Shown: positions 20,774-32,259 of the stretch, piece after piece
How positions within the stretch are numbered: the first letter of the stretch is position 1
How the letters are laid out: each line of letters begins with the position of its first letter
NCBI GenBank assembly: GCA_033807775.1
Contig: CM066327.1
Coordinates: 77,506,795-77,570,794 of the forward strand
Length of the DNA stretch: 64,000 nt
Direction of reading: 5' to 3'
From: Saussurea involucrata
Lineage: Eukaryota > Streptophyta > Magnoliopsida > Asterales > Asteraceae
The notes under the pieces: model-generated
The model's input: the letters and a program-made list of their open reading frames with translations, nothing else
Told to the model about the DNA's origin: nothing
The model's database searches: none
Translations under genes and position numbers: made by a program

Positions 20774-23700
20774 CTAGAGTTCATGGAACATGGAGATACA
20801 GAGGTTTTTGAAGTTGATGACCGCATCCATGGCCTCTATCAATATGTTGGCGAGGGTCAGATCCATGAACTCTGATCCTCTGTTATCTAAGAGGTTGTCC
20901 CTAAACTCGAGCAGAGTCTTGGTCGCATACTTCTGGGAATCCACCTCTAAGAACAGCTTCAGATTACCTTGAGGATCACGAAAGACATACCATACCTTTG
21001 GACTTTTGATGTTGGAGTTCGGTCTTATGTCAGCAGAGGAGGGGAATTGGTCTTCTGGATGTGGGAGAGTTATTTTTCTAACTCCAAGATCAATGGCCAC
21101 TTGGAAGTCTATCATGCTGTAGATCAGAAGCTTTTCTTGCATGACCTTCTTGATCTCATCGTATGCCCTTTGGACTTCAAGTCTGCGGCCATAGTTTTGC
21201 CTTGCCCAGCTCAGAAGTTCAGGTAGGTCATATGGGCTTAGGTTTCTCAAATCTGCATCTGAGAATTTGTTCTCAGATCTGTCCGCCCTTTTTACGTGGC
21301 AGAGGATGTAGTAGATTTGTGTGTCTCTAGTGTGTGAAAGCTTGCAATAGATGACTTTGGTGATCTTTGAGTTTGAGAAGACTTGGTGGACAGGTTTGGC
21401 TTTATCTCTGTAGAAGTGTTCTCGCATCTGCTTAAGCATATCAGGTTTTAGAATAGGAGCTGGCAGAGGATTGTTGACGGCTCTGCTGTATAGGTATTTG
21501 TACACCACTTCTTCCATTTGTCTTTGAGGCATAATGGGTGGAATCATTGGTTTGCGCAGAGCCTCCATGTTGCTTTATAATTTGGCCACTCTGTCCTCTG
21601 TTGGTTTTGCCTTTGGATCTAGTACGGGTTTTGCTGACAGAGGGATTACGAAATCCCAATCTTCTTTTCCTGGCTTTGGAGTGATGAAGGCGTCAAATGC
21701 ACTTTTCATCAGTTTCTCAGAGGGTTGAAGCTTCGGTTTCTTGGACTTTGGTTCTTCTATCGCTATACCCTTTCCCTTATCTTTTGCCATGGGTTTGGTT
21801 GTGGTTTCCTCTGTTGGTTTTGGCGATTGAGCTTCTGAGGACTTTGTTGGGGGTGCTTCTGTTGTTGGTTTTGTAGGGGATGGGGTTGGGAGTTCTTCTG
21901 AGGGTAGTCTGGTATGAACAAATTGGCGCACCTTTAGCCCTGTGGTGAATTGATGTATGTCTCCTGCTCTGGATATTTCTCTTTCTAAGGTTCTCTGTTG
22001 CAGTTGATTCAGAACATCTTCAGTTGATGGTTTGGGCTTCTTCAGGTATCTTCTGGATTTATGAGCTATGGTTTTAGTTCTTGGGTTAGTTTTGAATTTT
22101 GGTTGAGCTTCTATGGAGGTGGGTGATGGTGATTTTTTCTGTTCTATTTCTGGTGTTGGGGAAGGTAGTTGGGTTTCTTCAGTTCTTTGTTTTGGTGTTG
22201 GTGAAGAGGTGTTGTCTTCAGAGGTTGATGTTAGGATTTGGATTTCTTCTATTGGTTTGGGAGTGGGTGATGGTAAATCTTTAGTTATATGGGTTGTTTC
22301 CACAGAGGTGGGTGTTTCCTCTGTGGACTTCTGTTGGGTTTCTTGTGAAGGTGGTACTTGGGTTAATGGTTCTGCGGATAATGGTGGTGGTGCTGGTAAA
22401 CCTCTGTTGGCCCATCTGAATCATCATCAGAGTCATCATGTCCTCTGCCTGAAGTACCTTCTGCTCGACATGTGGAGGATGGCTTCTTCGGCTGAGTGGC
22501 CCCTGCGGCTATCATTTTAGCTCAGAGGTCGTCACATATTCCGAGCAGATATGCACCCTCTGCTTCTGAGTTGAACCTTAGCTTTCCCACGCTTGCCTGG
22601 AAGTCTTTTACGTAGTTGGCATTTGCAGTGGTGAAGGCCTTGATGAATTCTGTCATTTCGTTGAGTATCCCCTGGCCAAGATTGGTGATTTACGCTCGAG
22701 TCATGTAGTCAGAGGGCTTCATGGCTTGAGTTTCCCTGGTGGTCTGTTCTTGGATTTGTTCTAGGGCCCTTTTGAGATCTTCTGGTGCAAGGCCCATAGA
22801 AGCAGGGGGTTTTGCCTTCTTAAGTTGCTCAGTGAGTTCATTGACAGAAGGTTCAAGTGCAGAGGTTGAAGCTTTTTCAGGAGCAGAGGCTTTTGTGGTG
22901 GCAGAGGCTGTGGCAACATTGTTCATCAGCTTGCTGGCATTCTTCACCTCTGTTGACAGATTGTCAACTTTGGTGGTCAGTTCGTTAAGTGCCTTGGTTG
23001 TGGAATCTGCAAGAGAGTCAAAAGAGCTTTTCAACTCTTTCAACGAGTTGGTCATAGAGGTGACAAGGGTTTGGGACTCATCCCTTGCGACATATGTACC
23101 TGGGGTAACCTCTGGGGAACACATTCATCCCCAGAGTTTGTCCGTGTTCCTTGGACGCCTTCTTTCATCCCTGTTGTAATGTTGAGGATGTAAGGACTTC
23201 CCTCTGATCCTCGAGTAGAGGTTTTTAAAGCCTCAGACTCTACAGAGGTTCTGTCAAGGTCCTTATTCTGATCCACTACAGAGGTGGGGACAGAAGTATC
23301 CTTGAGTTGACTTGGGGACTTGTCTAGAGTCCCTTCGTCTCTGTGCTCTCTAGGCTCCTCTGAAGAGCCTTGGGGTCATATGTGTGTGCGTGTGGCAGAG
23401 GAAACGAATTCCTCTTCTAGGACTTCAGATGTGATCTGGAGTAATTGATCACGAATAGAAGGAGAGTCCTTTTGAGAGGACTCCCTCTGAATGGTTTCTT
23501 CGGACATCAGTGGCACAGAGGAGGAAAGAGGTTCCTCTGTCCGGTTTGCTGGGGTTGGGATCGAGCTATGCGGCTCTTGTTCAATAGCTCTTTCTGCCAC
23601 TAGACTGGCAGAGCTAGAAGTGTGGGTTGCACTGGGAGGAGGTTGTGGTTGTGTGCCTCTTCGCTCTACGGCATCTTTTCGGGCTTCTTCCTCTGTCATG

Positions 23701-24906
23701 AACCCTATCACAAGAGATTCTAACCTAGACTCTATTCCTACCCGAGTGCCTTCGGCTTCTACCATTTCCTCTGTACTCTTTAGCAGTGAGTCGTAGCAGG
23801 GATGAAAGGTATATAAGGCATGTAGTTCTGGGTTCATAAGTCCTTCTGGGGTGTTTGCCTGAATACCCTCAGGGGTTCTGTCACCTTCCTCCAGATCAGA
23901 ATCAACTTCTGAGACAACTACGCTGGGATTTTTAGTTGTCCAATCTGTGAGGTCTTCTGGTACCCAACCATGAGTATCCAAGGTGGTCGCGATATCCTGA
24001 CGTTCAAGAAATGCAGAGAAGTCAGTTCCCTCTGCGTATCGAATAGGCGTGGGGGATCACAGAGGTTCGTCTTGGATTTGTGCTGCTTCAGTTTCTGGTT
24101 CTGCTTCCTCTGCGATGCTTTGCAGAGGGGTTTTGGGTTTCTTGGTTTTCTTGCGTTTGGGTTTAGGGGCTCCCTCCTCAGAAGATTTTGCTTTTCTTTT
24201 CTTCTTCTTTTCCTTAGGAGGAGGGGTGCAAAGGATCCAACCATTGTTTCTTCTGGTTGTGATTGTTGGGATTGTTGGGGAGGTTCAATACTGGTAGAGG
24301 TACCCTCTGTTGGTTTCTTGGCTTTGGCAGCCTTCTGTGTTTTGGAGGGTGTCTCTGAGGTTTTACTCTTTGATGCAGAAGTTCCAATCTGGCTTCTCAG
24401 AAGTCGGAATTTTTCTTGTCTCTGCTCATGCTTTGTGAAGTCTGTTGCCCACTCCTCGTAATCCATTCTATCTACTACTAGAGATCCTACAGGGGCTCCT
24501 AGACGCGGGGGTGTCACAGGACTCGGTTACGGAGTTCTGTCATCGCGTATGTAAGCTAACCTAAGGTCTTCATCTATCACATACGTCAGAAGTTTGGATG
24601 GCAGAGGTCAGTAGAAACGGTATCCGTCTATGTTCCTAGTAGGGGTCATTTTGTTCAGAGGGTAGGTTTTTACAACTGGCCCTTCCATTGGCCAATCTTC
24701 CAGTATAAGCAGATGTTCTAGAATTACTCATAGGGTCCTCTGAAATTGCAGAGCAGTAAGTTATTTGCTTCTGGACCCCTTTGCCTTCTGTGTGGAGATC
24801 CTGTGGTCAATGGTATTTACAAGCTCCTGCATCATGAGTGTGGCGTAGTCCAGAGGCAAATCATAGTACACCCCGTACATGATTGCCAATATCTAGTGAG
24901 AGGTTT
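20774..24906 (-). pseudogene. Copia C third ORF (env-like), main part
   Basis: This continues the frame of 30971-31624 once E is removed (SPDQT then SH-stop-ILAIMYGVYYDLP). In order on the minus strand: a globular region to about 24500; a Gln/Lys-rich region with basic clusters (KEKKKRK, PKRKKTKKPK near 24130-24220, nuclear-localisation-like); an acidic and Ser/Pro-rich region (23980-23380); a helical coiled coil (SLKELKSSFDSLAD onward, about 23060-22830); a PTP/SPTP-rich region (22300-21700); and a C-terminal globular region (21568-20774) containing NYGRRLEVQRAYDEIKKVM. Breaks include the TAG near 24890, four stops between 24540 and 24760, and frameshifts near 24225, 23380 and 22690. Coiled-coil plus Pro-rich segments fit descriptions of SIRE env-like ORFs, but no signal peptide or clear membrane anchor is visible, so function is unknown. 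Confidence 0.65.
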
Positions 24907-25188
24907 TGTTAGGGTCAATTTATGTTGATTTAAAGTTCAAGGATCTGTATTGCAATTCTTTAATTTGAGCTTTGTTAGTGAACGAGCCGTGGGCTTGTTA
25001 ACCACGGGCCCGTTATATATAATGTGCTTTAGCCTTAGAAAAATAAGCTAGTTGTCTCATTTGCTTTCCTACTTTGTATTGTAATTCTCTCTGATTGAAA
25101 GCTAATAGGGATAACCAGTTGAAATCATAAACTCTATTGTTTTACTTATATTGATTTCATTGTTCATTGCACGGATCTGGAACTAACA
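24907..25188 (+). repeat. 5' LTR of Copia E
   Basis: 282 bp, TGTTAGGGTC...GGAACTAACA, with a TATATATAA box at about 25014-25022. Confidence 0.93.
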
Positions 25189-25189
25189 A

Positions 25190-25202
25190 TTGGTATCATA
25201 GC
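25190..25202 (+). other. Primer-binding site of Copia E
   Basis: TTGGTATCATAGC, one mismatch (G to T) from the tRNA-iMet complement; a mutated PBS would lower priming. Confidence 0.85.
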
Positions 25203-25609
25203 AGACGAACATAATTGATTCAAAGTGCTCACATTGAATTCTGGTAAGTTTTCTAGTTTTTCACGTCTGTGTTCTTGATTGCACATTCATATTTTGATTC
25301 GAGCAAAATTGATCGATTTCGTTTATTGGGTATTGTTAGAATTATTGCTTTGAGTGATTCTGCAATTTTTCATAACCTAATTCGATCGTTTGAGTGGTTA
25401 TTGAGCAAATTAAAAGTCAAAAGTTTTGGTTGTGTTCTTCACTAAAAATCGAATTTTACCATCAAAACGTGTTGTTTTTGCTTCAAAATCGATTTGGGTA
25501 GTGTTATTTTTGTGTTTGGTTGTGTTTCTAATCATCCAGGAACGTTTTTGAGCAACCCTAGTCGATTCCCAATCGATTGGAAACCCACAGCCGCTGTTTC
25601 CGAGTAACA

Positions 25610-26060
25610 CAGCCGCGCTTTCCGGACAAGTCATCACTTTCCGGACGTTTGTGTTATTCCTTCCGGGTACGTCTTCTTTCCGGGTAATTTGTTTCGGAAA
25701 CCCAAAGTATCCGGTAAAGATTTTATCCGGACAACTCTAGCTATCCGGAAATAATTTTTATCCGGACAATACTAAGTATCCTGGAAACAATTTATCCGGA
25801 TTATCTAATCACCCGGTAAGTTCTTGTGATTTCTATCCTATCCGGTAAGTTTAGCATTCGGAATCTCCATCATCCGGTAAGTATTACGTTTATTTGTTTC
25901 ATTCGGACACTTTCGCCACCCGGTAACATTTGTTATTCGGTAACCTTAAGCTGTCCGGATTCCTCCTCTTATCCGGAAACTTCTGTGAATTTGAACTGTT
26001 TTGTTTTAATCTGACCTGGACACTTCCAGATCAGACTTCATATCTGGATTCCTATCCGAT
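25610..26060 (+). repeat. TCCGG-rich leader of Copia E
   Basis: About fifteen copies of TATCCGG(A/T), TTCCGG or ACCCGGTAAG-like motifs lie in ~450 bp of untranslated leader, far above expectation for AT-rich sequence. Four more occur at about 30120-30165, before the third ORF. No ORF uses them. Confidence 0.7.
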
Positions 26061-26206
26061 AAGTTCTGTTTGTTGAATTCTTACATGTTCTTAATTCATA
26101 TCAGTCATAGAACCTGCATTAGGACTCCACTCTTAGTGCCTTGCGTTAGGTTTACACTTTGAATCAATCAATCATTTGTCTGACGATCACTCCGTTGCAA
26201 CCAAAG

Positions 26207-27239
26207 ATGTCTACTTCGCGTGACGCTCTGGCAATCGGTACCGACACCAAACCACCTTGCCTCTATCAAGTTGAGTACAGCCAGTGGCGAGATAGATTCA
26301 TGATTTTCATAGAGTCCAAAGACAACTACGAGTATATCAAGAGAGCTCTTAAACACGGTCCAATCGCTTGGCCGAGGAAGACCCTAGCAGCAACTGCAAA
26401 TGCTGAGGCTCGTACTGAGGACAAGACTCTCGCCGACATGACTGAAGATGAAAGAGGCATGATTGAAGGTGAAAAGCATGCAAAGAGATATATTGGTCAA
26501 GCCCCCCCAACACGATCTACACTGCCATCGATAGTTACAAAGACACAGCAAAGGTCATGTGGGATCAAGTGGCCAGAATGATGCGTGGGAGCGATGTCGG
26601 AAATCAACTGAAGATAAACAGTGCAATAACCAAGTTCGATGGTTTCAAGCAGCGCACCGACGAGTCTCTCACCCAGGCCTATGAACGTTTTTGCTTACTT
26701 CTTAATGAACTGAACAAGAATAAGATCACTCGCTCTAACACGGAAAACGCGCTCAATTTTCTCAACAATCTGCTACCAGAATGGAAGGTGCTTGCTTCTC
26801 ATGTCAAGAAAACAACTTGATAGAGAACATTGGCATCAATGAACTTTATGAGACGCTTCTTCAAGACGAAGATGAAGTGAATGAGCTTCTGAGCGAGAAG
26901 AAGACTGCATCAAAGCCAGCTACTGATCCTATTGCACTCATGTCCTCCAAGCAAGGGAAATATTCGGGCCGTCACTCCAAACGTGCTCAAAAGCAAAGCT
27001 CCTCTGAGTCAGAACCTGAAGAAAAGAAAGACAGTGATTCTGATGATGAAGTCACTGATTTCAAGAAAGTGATATCCCTGCTTACCAAATCTTTCCAGCA
27101 ACAAAAGTTTTATAAGAAGCCAACGTCCAATAATCAGCGCTACTCCACCTCCTCCAACAAGCGCCATGACAATAAGGACCGATATGAAGGAAAGAAGAGG
27201 GTCGATGAGCATGATCAGTCTGAGAAGAAGGAAAAGTAA
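26207..27239 (+). pseudogene. Copia E gag core
   Basis: Starts MSTSRDALAIGTDTKPP at 26207 and continues with SQWRDRFMIFIES, a gag (UBN2-type) core. A frameshift in the C-run near 26502-26508 moves the sequence into the frame of DSYKDTAKVMWDQVARMM, and a one-base loss in the A-run near 26807-26813 moves it again before NNLIENIGINELYETLL. The basic tract KSFQQQKFYKKPTSNN then leads to a TAA at 27237-27239. The three frames together cover gag without gaps, so these are indels in one original frame. Confidence 0.88.
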
Positions 27240-28811
27240 GTGAAAGATGACCGAAAGAAGAAAGATGAACCCGTAACCTGCTACAACTGCGGTAAACTTG
27301 GTCATTTTGCGAAAGATTGCCGCCAGCCAACGGTAAAGAATGTTCTCTACTACAAAGCGAAGCTCGCATTGGCTGAGCAAAAGGAGGTTGGAGAAGCTAT
27401 GTTCGTTGAAAATGAATACTGGTTGGGAAAATCTGATGATGAAAGCGAATCTGATGGTGCTAATGCTTTCATGGGATATCACTCTCCAGCCGATGAAGAA
27501 AAGGCAACGTCAAGTCAGGTCTGTGATTCTTGCCAACAAGATTTCTTGAATCAAATGCAATCTATTACCGAACAGGCAGATTCCTTAAAGGCCACCTCTA
27601 AAGAACAAAAGCTTGAAATTAGATCTCTAACCGAAAAGCTAGATGTTCAAACGAGAATAACAGAAAAATATAAGTCTGAAAATGCTAACTTAAAAGACAG
27701 ATGCAAAATTCTTTCAATAGCACATAAGGACTTAAGGGCCAAATTATCTGAACTTCAGTCTCAGTTTGATCAGTGCATGAATGAGAAAGCATATATTGTT
27801 TATCAATGTTCGTCTCTTCAAATTCAACACAAGTAGTTTGTTAATAAAATCACCAATCTTGAAACAAAGCTCCACAAAATAGGCCAAACCGATCAAACCA
27901 TCTTTATGAATAAACCCAAAGAGTTCACGTACTTTAACAAAGAATGGGGAATCGGATACGATAACCCACCCTATTTGAAAAAGGGTATCTACCAAACACC
28001 TACTTTGTATGATTTTGGTTGTTTTGGGTTAGATAAAAAGTATCCGGAATATGCTATTCAATGGACTGATCTTCTTGAACCTGAAAAGGAAGAGGAAACC
28101 GAGGAATATAAGCGAGCACACAAACGAGGAATACAACTTCCATTTTGTTATGAACCTTTAAATTATTCTTATCAAAAGAACAAGAAGTATCTCTCGAATG
28201 ACTACTTCGATGGCTACAAGGTTGTAACGCCCAAGGATTCCTCTAAGAAGGATGAGGACGAAGCAACCAAGCCCAAGACTGAGACGGGTGAGTTTAAACT
28301 CTATGTTCCCCCTCTCATCTTGGAAGCAAAGATAGTCGTGTTGGAGGAGTCACTCGAGAAAGAAAGGTCAGTTTTTCAAATGGAAAAACAAGCATTAATT
28401 GAAAAACTTGAGAATCTACAACCGGTCAAAACCGAAGTTGTGTCTGATGAAGGACAGGAAATTCTTCGGGATGAAATCACCAAACTCACATCAAGACTGG
28501 CTGCCTTGGCAACAGATGCGATGCAAGAGTATACGAGAAATGGTCAGCTCCAAGAGCAAATTGACCAACTCCAATCTGAAAAGCAGATTTCACCCGAACT
28601 TTCCTCATGTTCATCTGATATGTCTTCGTGCAAAGCATTTATAGGCAATATTTCTAATTCTCAAGACGGTAAAGATTCTCAAGACGAGAGTGTTTTAAGG
28701 AATTTGAACTCTTATTTTTTCTTAGCTTCCGCACCAAAGCACACAAGCACAAAGTGTTCCTCGCCTTCCCCGACCGATCCAAGTCCAGTAATTCCGGATG
28801 TCCATTTTTAG
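27240..28811 (+). pseudogene. Copia E zinc knuckle and conserved gag-protease spacer
   Basis: The knuckle CYNCGKLGHFAKDC (about 27279-27320) is intact. A coiled coil follows (about 27520-27830), then a TAG at 27834-27836. The spacer resumes at NKPKEFTYFNKEWGIGY (about 27909) with TPTLYDF and QLPFCYEP, all matched at the same place in Copia B (41700-41945). A second coiled coil (about 28300-28590) and a Ser-rich tail with DMSSCKAFIGN end at the stop 28809-28811; DVSSCKAFVGN occurs in B near 42279. Role of this spacer is unknown. Confidence 0.85.
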
Positions 28812-29745
28812 AATATGTGAACTCCGAAGGCAATTCTGATGGAGAGTTTGAGTCGTTCCCCTTCGACAAACCTCTTCCAAGTCATACTGGTTTTTTTGTC
28901 ACCAATAGTCAATCGACCGGTCAATTTTCTAAAGGGTGACTGTTCTAAAACCAAGGCCCCCGCTGTGATTAAGATTTCAAAATCTAAACCTGTTTTTCAA
29001 ACTCAATCATAGTTGAGGCAAAAGACCGAGCGATTGCCTACCATAAATACTGCTTCCTCAAAGGCCACTGACCATGTTGTTCATGTTGTTTCAAATAAGA
29101 ACGACCACACTAAAAAGGGTAACCAAAAGTGGCTAGCCAAGGAATCTATCAAGGAAACAGCATCAAAGTCTTTCAATACTGTGTTTTACCCTAGAATGAA
29201 CTCAAACGATTGTGCTTGGAATAATAGAAATGGTTTTGTTAAAAGAGATGTTAATTTTCCGATGAAAACTTACTCCGTTCAGCAATTGATTCAATTGTCG
29301 CATGATTGTTTGCGTTGTTCTAGCTGTAGTTGGAATGACTTTGATGATATCAAGAATAATGATTGGTTTGGGTCATATCACATATATAATCATACACCCA
29401 AATATAAACCCCGTAAAAACAAAAAGAAACATCATTTACAACGGGGTTCCCAATCGGAGGTTAAACCACAGCGAGATGGGAAACCCACTTCAAAGAGGTT
29501 ACTCCTACTGAGGTCAAACCTACACCTAAGAGGCAACCTGCGTCAAAGCAAGTTCCTACGAAGGGTGTCAAACCTAACCCTCCGGGACCCAGGCAAATAT
29601 GGGTACCCAAGATCCGCTAAACTTGTTTTGCAGGACGGTCATGTATGGTACTTAGACCCTGGATGCTCCACACACATGACCGGAAGGAGGGAGCTGCTCA
29701 CGATCTACAAGGAACAATACTACGAAGACGTGAGGTTTGTCTATA
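28812..29745 (+). pseudogene. Copia E linker and protease start, followed by the pol deletion
   Basis: Two frames cover a linker, with a stop near 28937-28939 and again near 29009. The protease start WYLDPGCSTHMTGRRELL lies at about 29646-29700; the catalytic triad D-S-G is D-P-G here, a Ser-to-Pro change expected to inactivate the enzyme. After YEDVRF (about 29735) the sequence no longer matches pol and moves to the 3' untranslated region, marking the deletion joint. Confidence 0.82.
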
Positions 29746-30077
29746 CATGTGCTTTTCACGAGCTGCTCATGTGTTTAGGGGAGCAAGATCAGGTATCATG
29801 TAAGTTTACTCACCTGTTGAGGGGGAGCGTCAAACACAGTTTTTTTCTTTCTTCTGTCAAAAGGTTTTTGTGTGTGTGTGGGTTTTCCTGTATGTTTTTC
29901 AACTACTGTTCATCATTTGAGGGGGAGCGACACAATGTTTTTCTTTGAATGCTCAAAAGTTTTTATGTGTCGGGCTCTCCATTGCACCATTCGAGGGGGA
30001 GCAAAGCCATCCCCATGCTCAGTTTGAGGGGGAGCAAGAGAAAGTTCTTTCAATAATTCGAATTCTCCCAGTTTTTC
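29746..30077 (+). other. Purine-tract cluster after the pol deletion in Copia E
   Basis: Four near-identical GAGGGGGAGC tracts at about 29819-29828, 29918-29929, 29993-30003 and 30025-30035. They resemble the PPT but lie 650-870 bp before the 3' LTR. Equivalent tracts follow pol in B and C. Confidence 0.8.
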
Positions 30078-30192
30078 TTGAAAATTGAAGAACAGGGATC
30101 CTTTTATCAAAATCCCCAAAGTATCCGGACAGGTATCCGGACACCCATCTATCCGGATGGGTATCCGGATGTCCCATCCAGAAACTTTGTCC

Positions 30193-30203
30193 CATATATA
30201 AGG
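30193..30203 (+). promoter_or_regulatory. Candidate internal TATA box before the third ORF of Copia E
   Basis: CATATATAAGG, located between the purine tracts and the remaining third-ORF sequence, the same relative position as TATA boxes in B and C. Confidence 0.5.
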
Positions 30204-30694
30204 GGTTCGGAAAGATTCTTCATCATTATCCGGAATTTGTCAACTGAAGCCCTTCTGGCACACGCGGATCCCGCTGCACCGAGTGTAGTTGCTTATAGGC
30301 GAGAGTTAGGGAATCCCATGGTCCAGCAAGCGCCGGTGGGACCTCCCCAGGGACATAGAACCGAGGGAGTATTAGGTTATGAGTTAGATCATGTGAGAAG
30401 AAATTTATGCGCTTCAGTCAGGTAGACAGATTCTGCGACGGCACACTCTTCAAAGTACAAAATGCTCTTCGCAAAATCATTTCCTATGAATCAGAAAATC
30501 AGAAGGTTTCGTATGTTCCTAACTCGAATGAGATAACTGCACAAAACGCTTTAGAAGTGGTTGAAGAACGCATCGACCATCGCCATGCTATCAGAATGTT
30601 CGAGGTACACTTTGCGCTCCGTAAAAGATACGTCTACAACTGGCAAGAACTAGAGCGCGAACTCAAACTTCAAATCAAAGGGGGAGATTGTTAG
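30204..30694 (+). pseudogene. Copia E third-ORF remnant running into the LTR
   Basis: Two frames (30204-30425 and 30407-30694) are open. The second is 95 codons, helical and charged, with ALRKIISYESEN, ERIDHRHAIRMFEVHFALRK and WQELERELKLQ. Its last codons KGGDC use the PPT (AAAGGGGGAGAT) and the first three bases of the LTR, and its stop TAG is LTR sequence (30692-30694). It is the C-terminal end of a larger ORF whose middle is deleted. No homolog recognised. Confidence 0.55.
30678..30688 (+). other. Polypurine tract of Copia E
   Basis: AAAGGGGGAGAT directly precedes the 3' LTR and is also coding for the end of the third ORF. Confidence 0.88.
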
Positions 30695-30970
30695 TGTCAA
30701 TTTATGTTGATTTAAAGTTCAAGGGTCTGTATTGCAATTCTTTAATTTGAGCTTTGTTAGTGAACGGGCCGTGGGCTTGTTAACCACGGGCCCGTTATAT
30801 ATAATGTGCTTTAGCCTTAGAAAAATAGGCTAGTTGTCTCATTTGCTTTCCTACTTTGTATTGTAATTCTATCTGATTGAAAGCTAATAGGGATGATTAG
30901 TTGAAATCATAAACTCTATTGTTTTACTTATATTGATTTCATTGTTCGTTGCACGGATCTGGAACTAACA
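30689..30970 (+). repeat. 3' LTR of Copia E
   Basis: 282 bp, TGTTAGTGTC...GGAACTAACA, same length as the 5' LTR with about eight substitutions. Confidence 0.93.
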
Positions 30971-31624
30971 GGTTTGATCTGGACTGCCCACTTTCCCAGG
31001 CAGGCATCTATTAAGGATGGAGAATAGTGTGTTCCACAGAGGAGGGAAGCGGTTCCTCGTGAATTCATTGTGTTTGGTAAGATGGGCGTTGTATCCCAGC
31101 ATCTCTGCAAAATCACAGAGCTCTCTGTCAGAAGGGGTCTCTGCGTAATCTTTGATGCCCAGAAGTCCTCTGGTGGGTAGGTCAAACTCCAGGGTGAGCA
31201 TGGTTCTGTTGAACTTTAGTTCAATGTTCTCTGATCTGTCAGGTTTGGATATATAGCTGGTGATTTGTCTGTTTTCTTCATCGTAGTAGCAGCTCTGCCA
31301 GAACTGGTTCAAGTATCTGGCAGGGATCTTTATGACATTCTTGGTTAGAAGTGTATTTAGGGGGTGGTTTTCCAGGATGTTTAATAATATGGCATGTTTG
31401 TCCCCAAAAGCAGTTCTTGAGGGCACAAGATAGTGGTTATTGGGTTTAAGGGGAAGGATATTTTCGAACTGGTCATGGTCCAAAACGTTTTGTAGGTGGG
31501 TCATCGGAGCAAAGTCCACTGAGTTTCCTAAATGATCTTGCTCAAGGTTTCTGGCCATAGAAGGATGTGGAGGATGCTCAGCCTGAGCAAGGGAGTTCGA
31601 CGGAGAGTTTCTTGTGGAAGCCAT
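30971..31624 (-). pseudogene. Copia C third ORF, N-terminal part
   Basis: Starts at ATG 31624 (MASTRNSPSNSLAQAEHPP) and stays open for about 216 codons to the E insertion. After a short Ser/Pro-rich leader it looks like a folded domain: RTAFGDKHAILLNILENHP, KIPARYLNQFWQSCYYDEE, then TMLTLEFDLPTRGLLGI and FPPLWNTLFSILNRCLP. Third ORFs with a 'QFW' motif in this position are common behind RNase H in large Copia elements of composite plants, where automated annotation often gives them unrelated enzyme names. I do not know its biochemical role. The start is supported by a TATA box about 115 bp upstream and by the lack of an earlier in-frame ATG. Confidence 0.7.
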
Positions 31625-31738
31625 TGCTTACAATCTTGAAGAAATGAGTGAAAATAAGACATTGCAGGTTTTGCAAGGTTCGCCGGAGATAATGAGGAGA
31701 GAAAATTAGTAAAAAATGAAGAAGAGGGTAAATGGGGG

Positions 31739-31941
31739 TTTTATAAGGGTTTAAGGATGGTAGAATCTGAAGAGGTAAATAGTGAAAATTTGTTTATCTT
31801 TGGGGTCCGCACTCGAGCACAACAAATGGGTTCAACGTTTTAGAAGAACGTGTGGCACGCACGTCCAACGAAATCGTGCCACGTCAGAGGTGCCAGAGTA
31901 CGAAAAGACGTCGTGCGGCTCCCATTAATGCTTGGCACGTG
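31739..31941 (-). promoter_or_regulatory. Candidate internal promoter of the Copia C third ORF
   Basis: On the minus strand TATAAAA (31745-31739) lies about 115 bp before the ATG at 31624, followed by pyrimidine-rich leader (CTCTCCTC). A CACGTG box lies at 31936-31941 and an ACGT-core motif (TGACGTGG) near 31881-31888. This combination is typical of plant RNA polymerase II promoters and suggests a separate transcript. Confidence 0.55.
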
Positions 31942-32259
31942 GGCATTTCTACACCCGGATGTCTGTCACTTTCAGAAATAACCCGCATCTTTCAGAACCC
32001 TTTTAAAATCCTATGTATCAGAATCGACAGAAGCTCTGTGGTGGAATGAGCTCTGTGATCTGAAGCCTTTTCTCATTACCTCTGTGCTTGCACCTTTACC
32101 AAAAACATTTGAAAAGACAGAGGAAGTGATCATCTAAAGTTTTGGCAGTTTTAAACTGTGTTTTAGGACATATTTGGAAATTGGTGTCCTAGAAAACTAT
32201 TTTGGAAAAAGGTTTTGTGCGAGATACTCACTCTTCGATTCTCCTTTGCTCGTCATAGT
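31942..32259 (-). other. Copia C sequence upstream of the third-ORF promoter
   Basis: Non-coding sequence of C, containing the CAGAGG/CCTCTG motif seen through the element. It ends at the TSD ATAGT (32255-32259) beside S2. Confidence 0.6.

Larger units (their letters stand above)
24907..30970 (+). mobile_element. Copia E, SIRE-like element with most of pol deleted
   Basis: Identical-length LTRs (24907-25188 and 30689-30970, 282 bp) with TSD GGTTT (24902-24906 and 30971-30975) bound a plus-strand Copia inserted into the third ORF of C. It keeps a leader, gag, a long spacer and the protease start, then jumps at about 29740 to 3' sequence with four purine tracts, a TATA box and the end of a third ORF. 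Integrase, RT and RNase H are missing, so it depended on other elements or lost pol after insertion. Around eight LTR differences in 282 bp suggest moderate age. Gag and spacer are closest to Copia B. Confidence 0.92.

Noticed and set aside
22739..24461. Plus-strand ORFs of 80-163 codons over the third ORF of Copia C
   Set aside because: They are antisense shadows of Ser/Pro/Lys-rich coding sequence on the minus strand.
23970..24461. Cys/Phe/Leu-rich plus-strand ORF that looks membrane-like
   Set aside because: Its hydrophobicity comes from reading Lys/Gln/Glu-rich minus-strand codons in reverse.
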